64,000 bases of DNA from positions 27,091,501-27,155,500 of the forward strand of contig CM050454.1 of assembly GCA_027563935.2 (NCBI GenBank), given 5' to 3'. Source of the DNA: Costus lasius (lineage: Eukaryota; Streptophyta; Magnoliopsida; Zingiberales; Costaceae). The translations under genes and the position numbers were made by a program. Below are positions 35,601 through 46,960 of this stretch, one piece after another (positions within the stretch are counted from its first letter, which is position 1; the number at the start of each line of letters is the position of its first letter). Below the pieces are notes generated by a model, which was not told the origin of the DNA, ran no database searches, and saw nothing but the letters and a program-made list of their open reading frames with translations.

Positions 35601-36514
35601 AATGTTTCCAGATGAAAGATTTGGGAGAAGCAGCCTATGTGTTAGGTGTGAAGATCTACAGGGATAGATCTAAGAGGCTTCTCGGGCTGTGCCAGAGTAC
35701 TTACATCGATAAAGTCCTGGAGAGATTCCATTTAGAGAATTCTAAACGTGGATATCTTCCAGTCAGACATGGTCTGAATCTTTCGAAGAGTCAGTGTCCA
35801 CAAACACAGACTGAGAAAGATGAAATGGACAATACGCCTTATGCTTCGGCTATTGGGTCCATTATGTATGCGATGTTATGTACTCGCCCAGACGTCGCTT
35901 ACGGGTTAAGCGTGACCAGTCGATTCCAAAGTAATCCAGGTTTGGCGCACTGGATTGCAGTCAAGAACATTATAAAATATCTGCGGAGGACCAAAGATAT
36001 GTTCTTGATATATGGTGGTCAGGAAGAACTCAGTATTGAAGGATATACTGACGCTTCGTTCCAGTCGGACCAGGATGATTTCCGATCGCAATCAGGCTAT
36101 GTTTTTAGCTTGAATGGTGGAGTAGTGGTGTGGAAGAGTTTCAAACAGTCAACTGTTGCTGATTCCACAACAGAAGCCCAGTATGTTGCAGCCTCGGAAG
36201 CATCCAAGGAGGCAGTGTGGATTCGTAAGTTCGTGAGAGAACTTGGTGTTGTTCCTTCGAGTGCAGATCCTTTGGTTATCTTCTGTGATAACACTGGAGC
36301 AATCGCACAAGCAAAGGAACCACGGTCGCACCAGAAGTCCAAGCACATACAGAGACGGTTTCACTTGATCCGGGAGATCATTGATCGTGGCGAGATCAAA
36401 ATATGCAAGGTTCATACAGATGACAATCTGGCAGACCCGCTTACCAAGCCTCTGGCACAGCAGAAGCATGAGAAGCACTGTAATAATATGGGTTTGAGAT
36501 TTCTCAACCATTAG
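32630..36514 (+). CDS. Copia gag-pol polyprotein, intact (B3)
   Basis: 1294 codons in one frame. In order: a copia gag (MSFNVRSLLEREKFAGPNFSDW...), residues 1 to about 210; basic linker; CCHC zinc knuckle (CFHCGQLGHWKKDC, about residue 240); protease with WVLDTACGVHIC (active triad D-T-A, about residue 287); integrase with HHCC finger (HSRLGHINEKR...CKACLMGK) and D,D,E core (HSDVCGPF, RSDRGGEY, NGVSERRN); reverse transcriptase with YVDDILI; and RNase H (YTDASFQSD, STTEAQY). The length is usual for copia. The start is the first ATG of the frame and matches B1 and B2. It makes capsid and all enzymes needed for replication. The unusual points are Ala instead of Gly in the protease triad and EAQY where B2 has EAEY. 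Confidence 0.96.
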   Translation: MSFNVRSLLEREKFAGPNFSDWFGHLKIVLKAERKLYVLETAVPPQPAANAARAVRDAYEKHVNDSIDVACLMLASMTPPLQRQHEDMSAIEIIANLKMLYAAQARTERYNLTKLFFQSKLAEGSPVGAHVLKMIGHKEALEKLGHTINQELAVDIILQSLPPSFDAFIINFNMNKIDCTPAELLNMLLTTEETLKGKPSTSVLMVPSRNKKKGKKGKAPVKNYSKALKQKVKRSKDNRCFHCGQLGHWKKDCKALQGDKRGSIASGSGIYVTEVMLSSSTISWVLDTACGVHICSNVQELKRRRQVGQHEVDLRVGNGARVAAVAVGDYFISLPSGIVLELNNCYFVPSITKNIISIPALVRKGFAFECNISKCVLSCDNIVYATGSINNGLFMLDMENSIQNIDNKKAKYTDDSTLLWHSRLGHINEKRIKRLHDHGLLGSFSYEEIDTCKACLMGKMTKSPFSNKGQRASGLLDLIHSDVCGPFSKHARGGYQYFITFTDDFSRYGYVYLMRHKSESFDKFKEFKNEVQNQLGRNIKALRSDRGGEYLSHAFTDYLKECGIISQLTPPGTPQWNGVSERRNRTLLDMVRSMMSQATLPYSFWGFALETAAKVLNRVPSKAVSKTPYELWYGKQPSLTFIRIWGCEAYVKKLASGKLESRSEKCIFVGYPKETKGYYFYDPKENKVFVARTAIFLEKEFLLQEASGREIKLDEIPEEGQSSQAQLDVPEPVDQVTTQPEAQISREPRRSGRIRRQPERYDGVYIIDNDESLTYADAVSGPESARWLDAMRAEMDSMSDNQVWDLVDPPPGVIPIGCKWIFKKKIDMDGNVVTYKGRLVAKGFKQIYGIDYDETFSPVAMFKSIRILFAIAAYYDYEIWQMDVKTAFLNGNLDEDVYMTQPEGFTDPSDRHKICKLKKSIYGLKQASRSWNIRFDESISEFGFIKNEDDPCVYKRFSGSVITFLTLYVDDILIIGNDIPEMHAVKAWLGKCFQMKDLGEAAYVLGVKIYRDRSKRLLGLCQSTYIDKVLERFHLENSKRGYLPVRHGLNLSKSQCPQTQTEKDEMDNTPYASAIGSIMYAMLCTRPDVAYGLSVTSRFQSNPGLAHWIAVKNIIKYLRRTKDMFLIYGGQEELSIEGYTDASFQSDQDDFRSQSGYVFSLNGGVVVWKSFKQSTVADSTTEAQYVAASEASKEAVWIRKFVRELGVVPSSADPLVIFCDNTGAIAQAKEPRSHQKSKHIQRRFHLIREIIDRGEIKICKVHTDDNLADPLTKPLAQQKHEKHCNNMGLRFLNH

Positions 36515-36522
36515 ATTAAGTG

Positions 36523-36534
36523 CAAGTGGGAGAT
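36523..36534 (+). promoter_or_regulatory. Polypurine tract of B3
   Basis: CAAGTGGGAGAT directly before the 3' LTR. The same tract precedes the B2 3' LTR at 59925. Confidence 0.8.
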
Positions 36535-38255
36535 TGTTGGGGTATGCCCTTAAGGCTAATGTTTGAGGCCTTGGGATTGTATAAGTATCATGTAATAAAC
36601 TCTTATGTTTATAAAGGCATGGTTATTATTCAGGTTGTTACCTTGTCTGCTGTAATAAGTGTACTTCTGAATAATGTCTCAAAGCTGTTCAGCTAGGCTG
36701 ACAGGCTCTATGTCCTTAGTCGAGATATCTTGGTGAACATGAGACAGCCTTGATATGATTGAGACTAATATGTGTTCTAATCTTATAGGATGCTTTGAGC
36801 ATGGAATAAGATGTAGACTCATGGGTACATTGGATGTACTGGACAGACCCTACTAGGATATTCAATTGATTGTCACAATGTGAATGATCCTTGTAAGCAC
36901 CAAGTGGCACATGTCCTCTGACTTGAGATCACTTGTGTTTCTAAATGATGATTGTCATTGTCTTGAGGTAGTTCAATATCATTTGAAACATAATGATTAT
37001 AGACTATCTTGGATGGTGAGCTTGAATCAGGTTAGGGCACTAGTGATAGACATAGGATTGCCGTCTCCTTGTTTAAGGAGTGTGATGTTCTAAAGGGCTC
37101 CCCTATATGAGATGATTGAGATAGTGTATGGCCATACCCAGATGACTATGTTCATCTGATCTAATCATGCTCATCGTATTGGAGTTACAAGCTTGACCCG
37201 CTTGTCCAATAAGAACATCCAGTGGCAAAGGACACATGTATGCCTAGTGAAGTTGATTCACACTTGTGCTGTGGTTTGGGTGAAGTCTTGGAAGACTCTT
37301 TCCTTTATATCGGGAGACAGTGATGTGTTGCTAGATACCCCTCACTGATCGTGATAACGAAAGTTATCATTACCGACATTTAAAGGAAACCCTCAGGGTC
37401 GCACAATTTGATGATATGGCTTACTTAAGTCAGATCGTGTGGACTGAATTGTTTGGGTTCAGTTTAAAGGGATAGAGGCTCTGATTGTAAGTGAGATCTG
37501 GTCTGATCATGTTTGATTGATTGGGACTTGAGATCGGTAAGCTTCGATCGAGAGTATTGATGCTAGATCGGTGAGATCAAGAGTATCACGAGATCAACGG
37601 TTAGATATTGAACCATTGGTTCAATGAGATCTAGACCTTGGCTTGGGCTGGTTTAATTTGGTTCTTGAACCAAATTGAAATGGATTGAAGTGGCTTGAAC
37701 CGGTTCACAAGGGTGAACGCAAGGTTCAAGGGGTTAGGCGTTTTGGTTCGGTAATGGGCGCATAGCTTCATCTCTTCCATTTATGGAAAGTATTGAAGGC
37801 GACTTCACCTTAACGCCAAAGCGTTTTGAACGCTCGACTTCACTCCTCTCTTCTCAACGTTCATCCTTGGAGGTGAGAGCATTCGGACGAGAAGAGGAGG
37901 AAGGTTGCTCTCGCCAAGCTTGATCTCCAAATCTCCTTCACGCGACAAGGGATACTTTGGAGCCTTGCTAGCACAAGGGACGTTCAAGGTGTAGGCCTTC
38001 TTCTTCTTGTGTGCGATTCCTTTGGAGAAGTTCTCTTTGAACTTTGCTTCCAAGCCGACATCCGATCTATGGCATTGGTATGATCACATTCTTGATCTAA
38101 TGAAATATTATAGTTGATCATATGAGCACATAAGCGATTGAATTCTTGAAACCCTAGCAAAATGCATGCGCCCCCTTGTTTAGGGTTTTTCGGCCCCCCC
38201 CCCTCTTGAAAGGGGTTTTTAACCGCTTGCGCTCCCCCTTGAAGGGGACCCTTCA
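36535..38255 (+). repeat. 3' LTR of element B3
   Basis: 1721 bp, colinear with the 5' LTR. The extra bases are a longer C-run near 38195. Confidence 0.95.
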
Positions 38256-38260
38256 GTCAC

Positions 38261-38771
38261 TAGACTCTAGAACAGTCCCTCCATTACCGGAAACATGTCA
38301 GAATAGGATGGGTGGATTCCCCAACCCCAAATCAGAATGACTGTTCACTGAGTGCTCTAGTTGACCCTTAGGTTCAGTCCACTCAAGTCTAGGACTCTTA
38401 TCCTCAATCATACAACACGAACATTATCTCAGACATCACATCAATCAAGTTCAGGAAAGGTCCTTAGATTTCATGCAAGCATGGTTTAACCTTTTCTAAG
38501 TTATCATCCAAAGTTATCAATCAATATTTCATGTCATTACTTTCTACATACACCATTCAATTAAAAATACATAATAATACAGAAAATTCACCAAATTTCG
38601 TTCACAATTAACATAAATGCAGAATATCACATATTCATAGTTTTCTACTAGTTCTGATAACAAAAGACAGAAATACCCCTAGTTCAAAGTTTAAGTCATG
38701 CAGGAAAAGTTATCCAAAAATTTCGTAAAAATATCCATTACGTCCCTCATGATCCCTAGATTCGTAATTTC
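38261..38771 (-). repeat. LTR E, second part
   Basis: Continuation of E after B3. It matches the a3 LTR well from about 38460 on. At about 38771 it jumps to sequence near the opposite end of a family LTR, with shared CAAG at the junction. The proximal end of E and the first 31 or so bases of a4 are missing. Confidence 0.75.
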
Positions 38772-41523
38772 AAGCAACACAAGTCATAGAGAAACAGGAT
38801 GTTATCATACAAGATCGATTCACATGCTAGGTAAAACCAAGTTCAAGAAAATCCGATCTGAAAATTTTCTAGAATCCATACATAGAAACCCCACGAAACA
38901 CATAAATGTACCTGCCACCACGCAATCCTTGCACTAGACATATGCAAGTTCACATTTATATCAAATCCGATTGCAAAAACATAAGTCGACTCGAAATTCA
39001 AAGCAAGGCCACAAAATCGATTCTATAAACTCATGAAACTAACATGAATAATACCAAACACCGAAACCAGGCCAAAGCCCGCGGTGACACAAAAATCAAA
39101 ACTTAAAACTGCCACAACCGGCAACACAAGTTCACATAATTCGGCCACAACCGGCCCCAGTTAATTAAGCACAAAAGTCTTATACATTAACCAGCATAAT
39201 ATCCATATCAACGCTAACTCAAGAAATGCGCCCCTGCTCTACACCTGAAAATAGTGAGGGAGTGAGCTACACAGCCCAGTGAGTGGATAGTCTCAAACGA
39301 CCATCCATAACATACACTCAAAAATACATGCAGATTATTTTAAAAACATTTAACAGAATATCATGTCAACATATAACAAAATTAAAGGACAGAACTCATA
39401 TAAAACAATCAGGTCTAAGACATCATTGTCACCAAAGAGTAACCAGGGTTCTAGAGCTATACTCTAAACCAACTAATGACTTAATTGACCTAGTTGTCCA
39501 GCATCATCAATAGTGACCATTATGGTCCAACCCGGCTTTGGCCTAAGCACTGGGAGAAGCCTGCAAATCACATGCAACATATATACATGGACAGTGTGTA
39601 GACTCAAGAGGTAATCACCACCTGGTCAAGATGTGATACCTTGATCTACACCACCCCATAATCACAAAAATCTAAGCGTCTAAGAGTGATGACATCAAGA
39701 GGTGGCCCCTGTCCGACCAAGACATGGCACTTTGCGTCTTATATCACTCGTTCTCCCAAAGGGTTCCTTAACTGGACAACACCAGACACATCTTATATCT
39801 TATTTCACAAAAGTGGACTCCTAAGTGTCAACTAAACTCTAGGATAGTCATTTTTATCACAATAATCACATCAGGCAGGCTGAACAACAACCCCCTCACA
39901 TATCACAATACAGGGCGGAAATCTCCAACCCTTAATCATTTTTATCACAATAATCACATCAGGCAGGCTGAACAACAACCCCATCACAGATCACAATACA
40001 GGGCTGAAATCTCCAACCCTTAACATATCACATATAGACTATCCCCTTGAGTACAGTTACACTTAGCCTCAGTCCTAACCATTCCATGACCACAACACAT
40101 ATTATTCGAAAATCACATAACCACATAATATTCGAAAATCACATAACCACATAATATTCAAAAATCACATAATCACATAATATTCAAAAATCACATAATA
40201 TTTTATAGAGTCCTTAGATTTCATGCTGATCAGTTCAGTATAATCATGCTAAGTTATCACCCAAAGTTATCAATCAATATTTCATGTCATTACTTTCTGC
40301 ATACACCATTCAATTAAAAATACATAATAATACAGAAAATTCACTAAATTTCGTTCACAATTAACATAAATGCAGAATATCACATATTCATAGTTTTCTA
40401 CTAGTTTTGATAACAAAAGATAGAAATACCCCTAGTTCAAAGTTTAAGTCATACACGAAAAGTTATCCAAAAATTTCGTAAAAATATTCATTACGTCCCT
40501 CATGATCCCTAGATTCGTAATTTCAAGTTTTCCCCAAATTTAACTAGGAAATTTACCGAATTACCCCTAGGTCAATTTCAGTCAACAGAAACTTTTATTT
40601 CTAAAAATTCCCAAAAAAAATACAGTAGAATCCTCATATACCTAATTTCATGAATATCAAGTTTTCCGCAATTTTTACCCATGCATTTGGACGTAATTTC
40701 ATGAAGAAGGGTCGAAATTCTCATCCAAGCCCTAATCTTCATGCAATTGAAATTCTAATGCTACATACATGTTTAATCAAGGCCTAATTTATGATTAGGA
40801 GTCTTAAAAACGAAAAGCCCTAATTGTCATGCAAGCTAGGGTTTCGAAATTTAGGAAAAAAGCAAGAATCGTATACAATTTTGCAAGCATGTGTTCATGT
40901 CATCTTTCTAGACATTAATCCTCTCTAAATCATGCAAAACCTTCCATATGCGTGAACTAGGTGAAGAGAAAATCCACTCACCTTGTTTTCGGTTCTTCCA
41001 AGCCAACACCCTCACGCCACTCACGCCACACACGTCGCCGGAACCACCCAAAAGCCGCCGGAAAGTCGCCTCCACCACCTCTTGCCGCCGGCCACAAGAA
41101 GAGGAGAAGAGAAGAAGCAAGCCGCCACTTCACCAAGGGAAGAAAATCGTGAGCAAAGAGAAAAACGAGGGTGAACACGATTTCCCCTAAAATTTTCATT
41201 TTTTTTCAAGCCTCCAACGAATCCAAACCAATAGCAACCATAAGTGAAAGATCCAATAACCCTTTAGTATAAGTTAATCTCCATTTTACCCTTATCAAGG
41301 GCTCTTACCCTTTTCTAACAAGAATACACCCCTAGCCTAGTGGCGTGCAGCACACATCCTATGCCTTAAGTCTTAGGTTCGAATCCTCTCCGCGACACAT
41401 ATTTTTACATTGCAGGAAAATACACCAAACAAGACATTTTCTCAATGAAAAACTTCCACAAACATGCTATAAACGAAATTTTAGTTTTTTTTCTTACCTG
41501 TTAATAAATTTCCGGATCTTACA
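38772..41523 (-). repeat. LTR a4 of the gypsy array (end-truncated)
   Basis: It matches a1 nearly throughout, including the 88-bp tandem duplication (39848-40023) and the ATTATTCG variant near 40100. It lacks about 31 bp at the 38772 end, and with it the normal join to a primer-binding site. It ends GGATCTTACA before TSD TATGG. It has tRNA-like boxes at 41333-41386. It is the partner of a1 as the original LTR pair. Confidence 0.87.
41333..41386 (+). promoter_or_regulatory. tRNA-like Pol III boxes in LTR a4
   Basis: A box at 41333-41343 and B box at 41376-41386, identical in sequence and spacing to a1. Confidence 0.5.
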
Positions 41524-41528
41524 TATGG

Positions 41529-43486
41529 GCTGGTTAGGTGCGGGGCACAGTAACGCAGACATACAGGTGCATTGGATGCATTGGAGTGATCCACCGTGAG
41601 GATTGACTTGTCCAGTCAACAAGTCAATCTCACATGCAAGAGGTTTGCATTGATCCTTAGACTTGAGGTATTCATGTCTAGATTTGATGATGGATATGCT
41701 TTGATGCAGTCTTACGTCTCTCCATAATTGGGAGAACAAAACGATTGTCATTGGGCATGTCATAAGTCATGTAGAGACATGGATGACCAATAGTAGGATT
41801 TGCCCCTTCCTTCAGGGGAAGCATGATATCCACTATGGGGCGCCCCACCTCATTGGTGCATGATAGGAATGTGTGGCCACACTGATTAAGTCATGACCAA
41901 TAGATTGGATTGATAAACTTAAGACTAATCCAATGGTAGGATATCAGTTTAGGCAAAGGGATCTATAATGCATGGGAATCCTCGTTGCTTGTTAGGGAGT
42001 TGTTACCATAATGACTTAAGTCCTATGACATGGGTAGTACTGATGTGTTGCTAGATACCCCTCACTATTTATGATGTTTACATCATTTCCAGTGTCATAT
42101 GGATCCTACGGGGTCACACGCAATAGACTCTTGACGTTGCTTTAATCAAAAGCCTTAGGATCAAGTTATTGGATAACTTGGATCCATTTGGAAGATTTCA
42201 TCAGTGCCAATGGGCCTGATGAGTTGGAAGAAAGTTATTGGAGCCAAACTTCAATTTTGGCAGGTTGACCAGAAATTGACCTTAATTTGTCACATTTGGA
42301 TTAGGGTTGCATTGGATTAGATCCAATGGCTTAATCAACCCATGCAATGAAGTTTGGGCTAACTCATTATCCAATGAGGCCCAAAAATAAGTTGTCATGA
42401 AGAGATTAGAGGCTAAAAGGGCATAATGGGGAGAAATCTCACCCCATTGGCGCCTAGGGGCATAATGGGGTGAGGGAGGCGCCTTTGCTTCATTATGGAA
42501 GTAAAGGGCGCCTAGCCCTTCTTCCTAGGATGGAATGCATGCCTTTAAGGCATCTCTTGGGCTGATATGGCTATAGGGCAAATAAGGATAGGTTGAATGA
42601 GGTTTATGGAAAAGTCTTGGAGACTTTCCTTGCCACAAACCCCCTTCATCCTAGCCGCCCACTTGGCATTATCTTGGCCCTCCCTAAACCGCCTCTTGCC
42701 CTTATAAATAAGACCCTAGACGCCCCCTCTAAAAGGTGTTAACTCCTTGGAGACGTGAAGACACATAGAGAGGCGTGAGCAAGGGCAAAGGGCGACAACT
42801 TGAAGGTGGCGCAACCCTTCTTCCTCCTTGAAGCCACAAGCCTTCTTCTCCTTCTTCACCTCTTGGCGTAACTTGGAGAAGGGCTTGGTGGCGGCATCTC
42901 TTGGAGAGAATTGGAAGCTTAGGGTGGCGACAACTTGAGAGCTTGAAGCTCTCCTTCTTCATCAAGGAGCGCAATCTCCTTCTTCCTTGGAGCCGCAAGT
43001 TCTTCTTCTTCTCCCTCTCTTCTTGGCACAAGGACTCTTAGTTCTTGGTCGCATCTCCTTGCCACAAGCCCTCTCCGTTCCTTGGCCATAGGCGCACCTT
43101 GCTTTAAGGTGGCGCATGCAAAGAAGAAGAAGGAAGTACTTGGCGCATCATCCTCTTCCTCATCTCTTCTTGGCGCTTCAACCTTGGAGGTGGCACAAGA
43201 TTTGAAGAGAGTGACAAGGCTTGATTCTCTTCCCGAGGCTAGCACCAAGCGTGGAAGGGAGCAACGTTGAGACGGTCGACGCGTGGATACTTGTAGAGGG
43301 CGAACACTTGGGTGCCTTCAACATGGCTTCAACATCTCAACAAGCAAAAGAGGTACATCTCTAACACATCCTTGTGTCTTCTCTCTCGCATGGATCCTTG
43401 GGACCGGAATATGTTTCGGGTGTAATGTTTCTTCCGCTGCATCCTGGGACTGCAAAATTTTAAATTACACCCGGTATTCCCTAACA
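41529..43486 (+). repeat. 3' LTR of element F, second part
   Basis: It resumes precisely where 8340 stopped and ends CCCTAACA, followed by TSD GGGCC. It contains the conserved motif and ATGATG hairpin near 42045-42090. The frames at 42729-43270 are the same low-complexity Ser/Glu-rich shadows seen in the 5' LTR at 2588-3129. Confidence 0.94.
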
Positions 43487-43491
43487 GGGCC

Positions 43492-45892
43492 AACCCGGCT
43501 CCTAGAAGGTCTGGTGGGACTAGGAGGAAGCCCACCAAATATGGCTTCCCCTCCTAGGTCACCCCCTTCTTTCTTTCCTTATTTGCACTTTCCATATTTG
43601 CAACTTGTAAGAATAAGTTCTAGTGAACCTTGTAGTACTAGGTTATGCATTACTTTCTGGGATGGTCTACTTGTTTTTCCAAATAAATTCGTAGGCTAAA
43701 ACCAGCTCAAGGGGACACTAATGAGGCTCAAGCCAAGCTCCTCAAGTGGAGCTCCAATTATGGAAAGAGGCACTTCAACTACTTCAACTAAAGACTTCAA
43801 CTTGAAGATGCTTACAATGAATGCAACTCCATCATTGCAAATCAAGCATTGGTGTCACCCATGAGAAGATGGAATTGAATTCAATAGGCACCAGCCCACA
43901 TCTTTCCATTTACGAGAGTCATCAAGGCACCATCAATCTAGATCCACAAATCATGGGATCCCCATCTAGATCCCCAATATGTGGAATCATCTTTGGAAGT
44001 TTTCCTAGTTGCCCAAGTACTTGAAGGAAAGTTCTTAAATTCAAAAATTCATGGTATGAAGTCGCATTATCATCCAAGCAAACAAGGAAGGAGTCCAAGA
44101 AGAATTCGGCCACATCAAAGAGCAAACCGAATGGATGGAATTCAAAATTCAAACTCAATCACCAAGAAGGAAGGACTTTATTGGAGCATTAATTTTCTTC
44201 CTTATCCTTGTATTTGCGCCAAAGGTAAAATGTCACCCTTGCCCATAACTTAATCCGCCTATAAGTTGTAATCCCTCTTGCTTATTGTCGATTAGTTGCC
44301 TAGATGAAAAAATTGTGTTAGCATTGGTGCTTGTGTCGCCTAAGACTTTCTACCGCCCTCTCTCCTAAAAGGGCCGAGCCCTTTTCCCTTAATCTCTTCC
44401 CCTCTTCTAGCCGAGACCCTCTCCTTCTCATCCTCAAGGTTTTCTCCAACACAAGCAAACTTCTTCCATCATTGGCATGGATGCACACTTGAAGCCGAGA
44501 TCTAAAGGAAGACATTATGTTGAACAAGCTAAGTCCTCTTACTCCTTGTGATGTTTCTTTCTTTCATCTTCGAGAGCTTCTTCCTACACTGAATTAAATT
44601 GTTTGTTGTAGGTTGGCGCAAGGTGTGGAGATCTCTCTTGGCACAAGACTTCTCTTCCACACCCCCCCCCCTACTCAATTTTAGATAGTCTCTTTACCAT
44701 GTTAGCAAGAGAACTTGGGAGCCTAACTCCCCTCTTGATTTGATTTTCTTGTAAGACACTTATTTTCTTAACACTCACCCACGCATGTGTGGGCATTGGA
44801 TGATTGCATGTATGTAAGCTCATAAGGCCCTACTTCGTTGCCATCAACCATTGGACCGGTGAAAAACGGGAAGGTGACCCCTTCTATTCTCAAGGGGTCC
44901 AAGGTGAGCTTTTACTTTCAAGTAATTTCTTTTCTTGCAAATAGTTTTAAAGTAATTGTAGTTTTTGGTTTTCTCTATTATAAAATACCAAAATACTTCC
45001 CAACCTCGTTAGAGTAATTCTCGATTTTATTATAAAAATACAAAAAACTATTTTGCAAAAGCGTTGTTTGTATGCACTTTTGTCTTGTGTTTGCCCCCTC
45101 CATCAACCTTGGCATGGATCAGTCAAAGATAGTCAACATTAGCTCAATATCCTACTCAAGTCAGCCCCAAGTCAAGTTCACCCATAAAGCAAAATCAACA
45201 CAACCCAATCTCGGTATGGACTAGCCAAACTCAACAAGATCCAGCTCATAGTCCAAGATCAGCCTCATGCGATGGAGCAGCCCTCGTATGAACTCATAAA
45301 CATCCTTTCGGCTGAACCAAGACCAGCAATACACGTCAGCTTCATGCATCAGCAAATCACTCAACCAACAACTACAAAACATCACTTCAACCTGCGCAAA
45401 GAAGTCAACTCGCCAGCCTTAGCATACAGCTTTCACAGCCAATGAAGTTTTCAACCAGGAATGCCAAAGGTCACTCAAGAATGTAATGTTGGAGATTAGG
45501 TTTTTAGCTTGCGCATGTACACTTTGCACTTAGACTTGAATATTCTGAAATCTGAAAACCTTACATGTTAGCGTGTGTTGTTTGAGGGTTAAGCTTGCTC
45601 CTCTAGAGTTGAGCTTGCTCCTTATTCCCCTTTGCATTTCCCATTGCCGATCGTCTCCAGTCCTTAGTCGAGCATCGTCCAACGTTACTGTTCCATTGCC
45701 GAGTTCAGCCCCTTCAGCAAATCAGCTCTCAGGTTGGAGTTTCAAGCATTGAGGGTTCACAATCACCCCCTTGAAGACACTTCAATCCAAGTCTACTGCC
45801 TGAAGGATTCAGAAGGGGTTTGGCCCCCTTCCTCTAAGGGGGCCCTAGGTGCTTTCCTTCCACTCCTCTAAGGGGGCCCCCTTCCTCTAAGG
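43492..45892. other. Non-coding flank, probably LTR/UTR of element G and others
   Basis: This continues the sequence interrupted at 1137. I recognise no coding domain; the frame at 43283-43699 spans the F boundary and is not a gene. The end (45815-45900) has repeated TTCCTCTAAGGGGGCCC blocks and a 12-bp palindrome AGGGGGCCCCCT (45871-45882). I could not fix LTR boundaries within this stretch. Confidence 0.45.
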
Positions 45893-46960
45893 TTTGGCCC
45901 CCGGGACAAGATCAATCACATGCTGGATCTCCCTATCTGAAGGGAGTCTATGGGGTAAGTCCTTCAGACTAATGTCGCAAAACTCAGTCAAGAGGGCAGA
46001 AACCTCTGGTGAAGGCGTTGTGTCCGAGGGAGGGGAAGGGTCCTGTGCCTCGCGCACCATCAAAGCATAGACTATCTTGGACTTGGTGGCTTCGCACATA
46101 AGCGCGGGGGTGCACATGAGGGAAACCATAGTGGATGTTGGAGGGGCAGCCGTAGGAGGGTCAAGCAGGCCCTTAGAGGTGGATGTGCGCTGCTTCTTAT
46201 GCGGAGCTGGGATCAAACATATTTTATAGTTGTTATGGTCAAACACATAAGTGTTTGACAACCATAATGAACTACATCTCTATCGTATAGACAAGGGCAT
46301 CCTAATAGGATGTGGGGGACATCCATGGCCACCACGTCACACCATACCTTCTCACGGTAATCCCCAAAAGCGATGGGGACTTGACATCGGTGCGTGACCG
46401 GAAGACTCGATGTATCAACCCACGCAATTGAGTAAGGCTTTGGGTGGGGCTCAAGGGGGAGGCCAAATCGTGTGATCGCGGTTTGAGAGACCACATTCAA
46501 ACTACTTCCCCTGTCAATGACAATCTTACATGAGTGCCCATTGCACGTGATGTAAGTCGAGAAAATACTTGTGCGCCTCCAATCTTCGGAGGGTGGGGTT
46601 TGGACAAGGGTGCATGGCACAACCACGAGTGTGGGGTGACCCGACTCATCGCCACTCGTGTAACACTCAACCTCAACATCATGATCCGCACTGTCGCAGG
46701 TAATGGTGGCTACACGGGTGTGACTCTTGTCCACAGAGGCGGATTTCTTTGGACAATCCTTAGAGTAGTGACCCGGTTGAAGGCAGTTGTAACAGTGTAC
46801 TTGCTCAGACAACCCAAGGGCGGGAGCCTTGCCCTTCTCTTCCCAAGTGGGATGAGTGGCGGAGGCCTATGGGGCAAGGTGACAAGGGGAGACATGAGTG
46901 TTGGGTGTTGGTTGTGGATTTGAACGAGACTTGGTTCATTCAGTCTGAGGATGGTCATGC
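45893..46960 (-). pseudogene. Ty3/gypsy gag-protease fragment (element H)
   Basis: Reading leftward from 46960: gag C-terminus, a CCHC zinc knuckle (CYNCLQPGHYSKDC, about 46765-46800), a retropepsin-like protease (KIVIDRGSSLNVVSQ, then VPHILLGCPCLYDRD), and the linker into reverse transcriptase (HVIDLVPGAKP) where similarity ends near 45893. The protease active triad reads D-R-G (46507-46515) instead of D-S/T-G, which should abolish activity. A frameshift separates the two open pieces near 46215-46260. The clade is probably a chromovirus, possibly the same family as G but on the opposite strand. The right end is cut by B1. Confidence 0.82.

Larger units (their letters stand above)
29110..38255 (+). 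mobile_element. Full-length Ty1/copia retrotransposon B3
   Basis: A complete element of 9146 bp: LTRs of 1718 and 1721 bp, PBS, leader of about 1.8 kb, one open gag-pol frame, polypurine tract and perfect TSD. I count about eight substitutions and a longer C-run between the LTRs (about 99.5% identical), so insertion was recent. It may belong to the Tork/TAR group of copia (tentative, from the IWQMDVKTAFLNG stretch). It is the only element here that looks capable of autonomous movement. Confidence 0.95.
8341..41523 (-). mobile_element. Compound Ty3/gypsy chromovirus array A
   Basis: One TSD pair encloses LTR a1, int1, LTR a2, int2, LTR a3, int3, LTR E (split by B3) and LTR a4, all in - orientation. 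The outer LTRs a1 and a4 share a private 88-bp tandem duplication and other variants absent from a2 and a3, so they are the original pair. The inner LTRs and internal regions come from other family members. Pol carries gag zinc knuckles, protease, RT, RNase H, integrase and a chromodomain, which fits the Tekay/Del type of chromovirus. The arrangement implies ectopic recombination or template switching among copies. Confidence 0.85.
1138..43486 (+). mobile_element. Ty1/copia-derived LTR retrotransposon F, split by array A
   Basis: The element has 2208-bp LTRs at both ends (TGTTGG...TAACA), a tRNA-iMet primer-binding site, a leader of about 1.5 kb, a badly decayed gag-pol and a purine-rich AGTGGGAGAT before the 3' LTR. 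The 3' LTR is split by the nested array at 8341-41523. F is distantly related to the B elements: the leader hairpins, the LTR motif and many coding stretches line up. LTR divergence, counted by eye in two segments, is about 2-4%, while the coding region is ruined far beyond that. F was therefore probably mobilised in trans after its genes had died. Confidence 0.92.

Noticed and set aside
33016..36511. Many antisense frames opposite the B3 gag-pol
   Set aside because: Shadows of a real coding frame.
43283..43699. 138-codon frame
   Set aside because: It crosses the 3' LTR/TSD boundary of F, so it is a chance frame.
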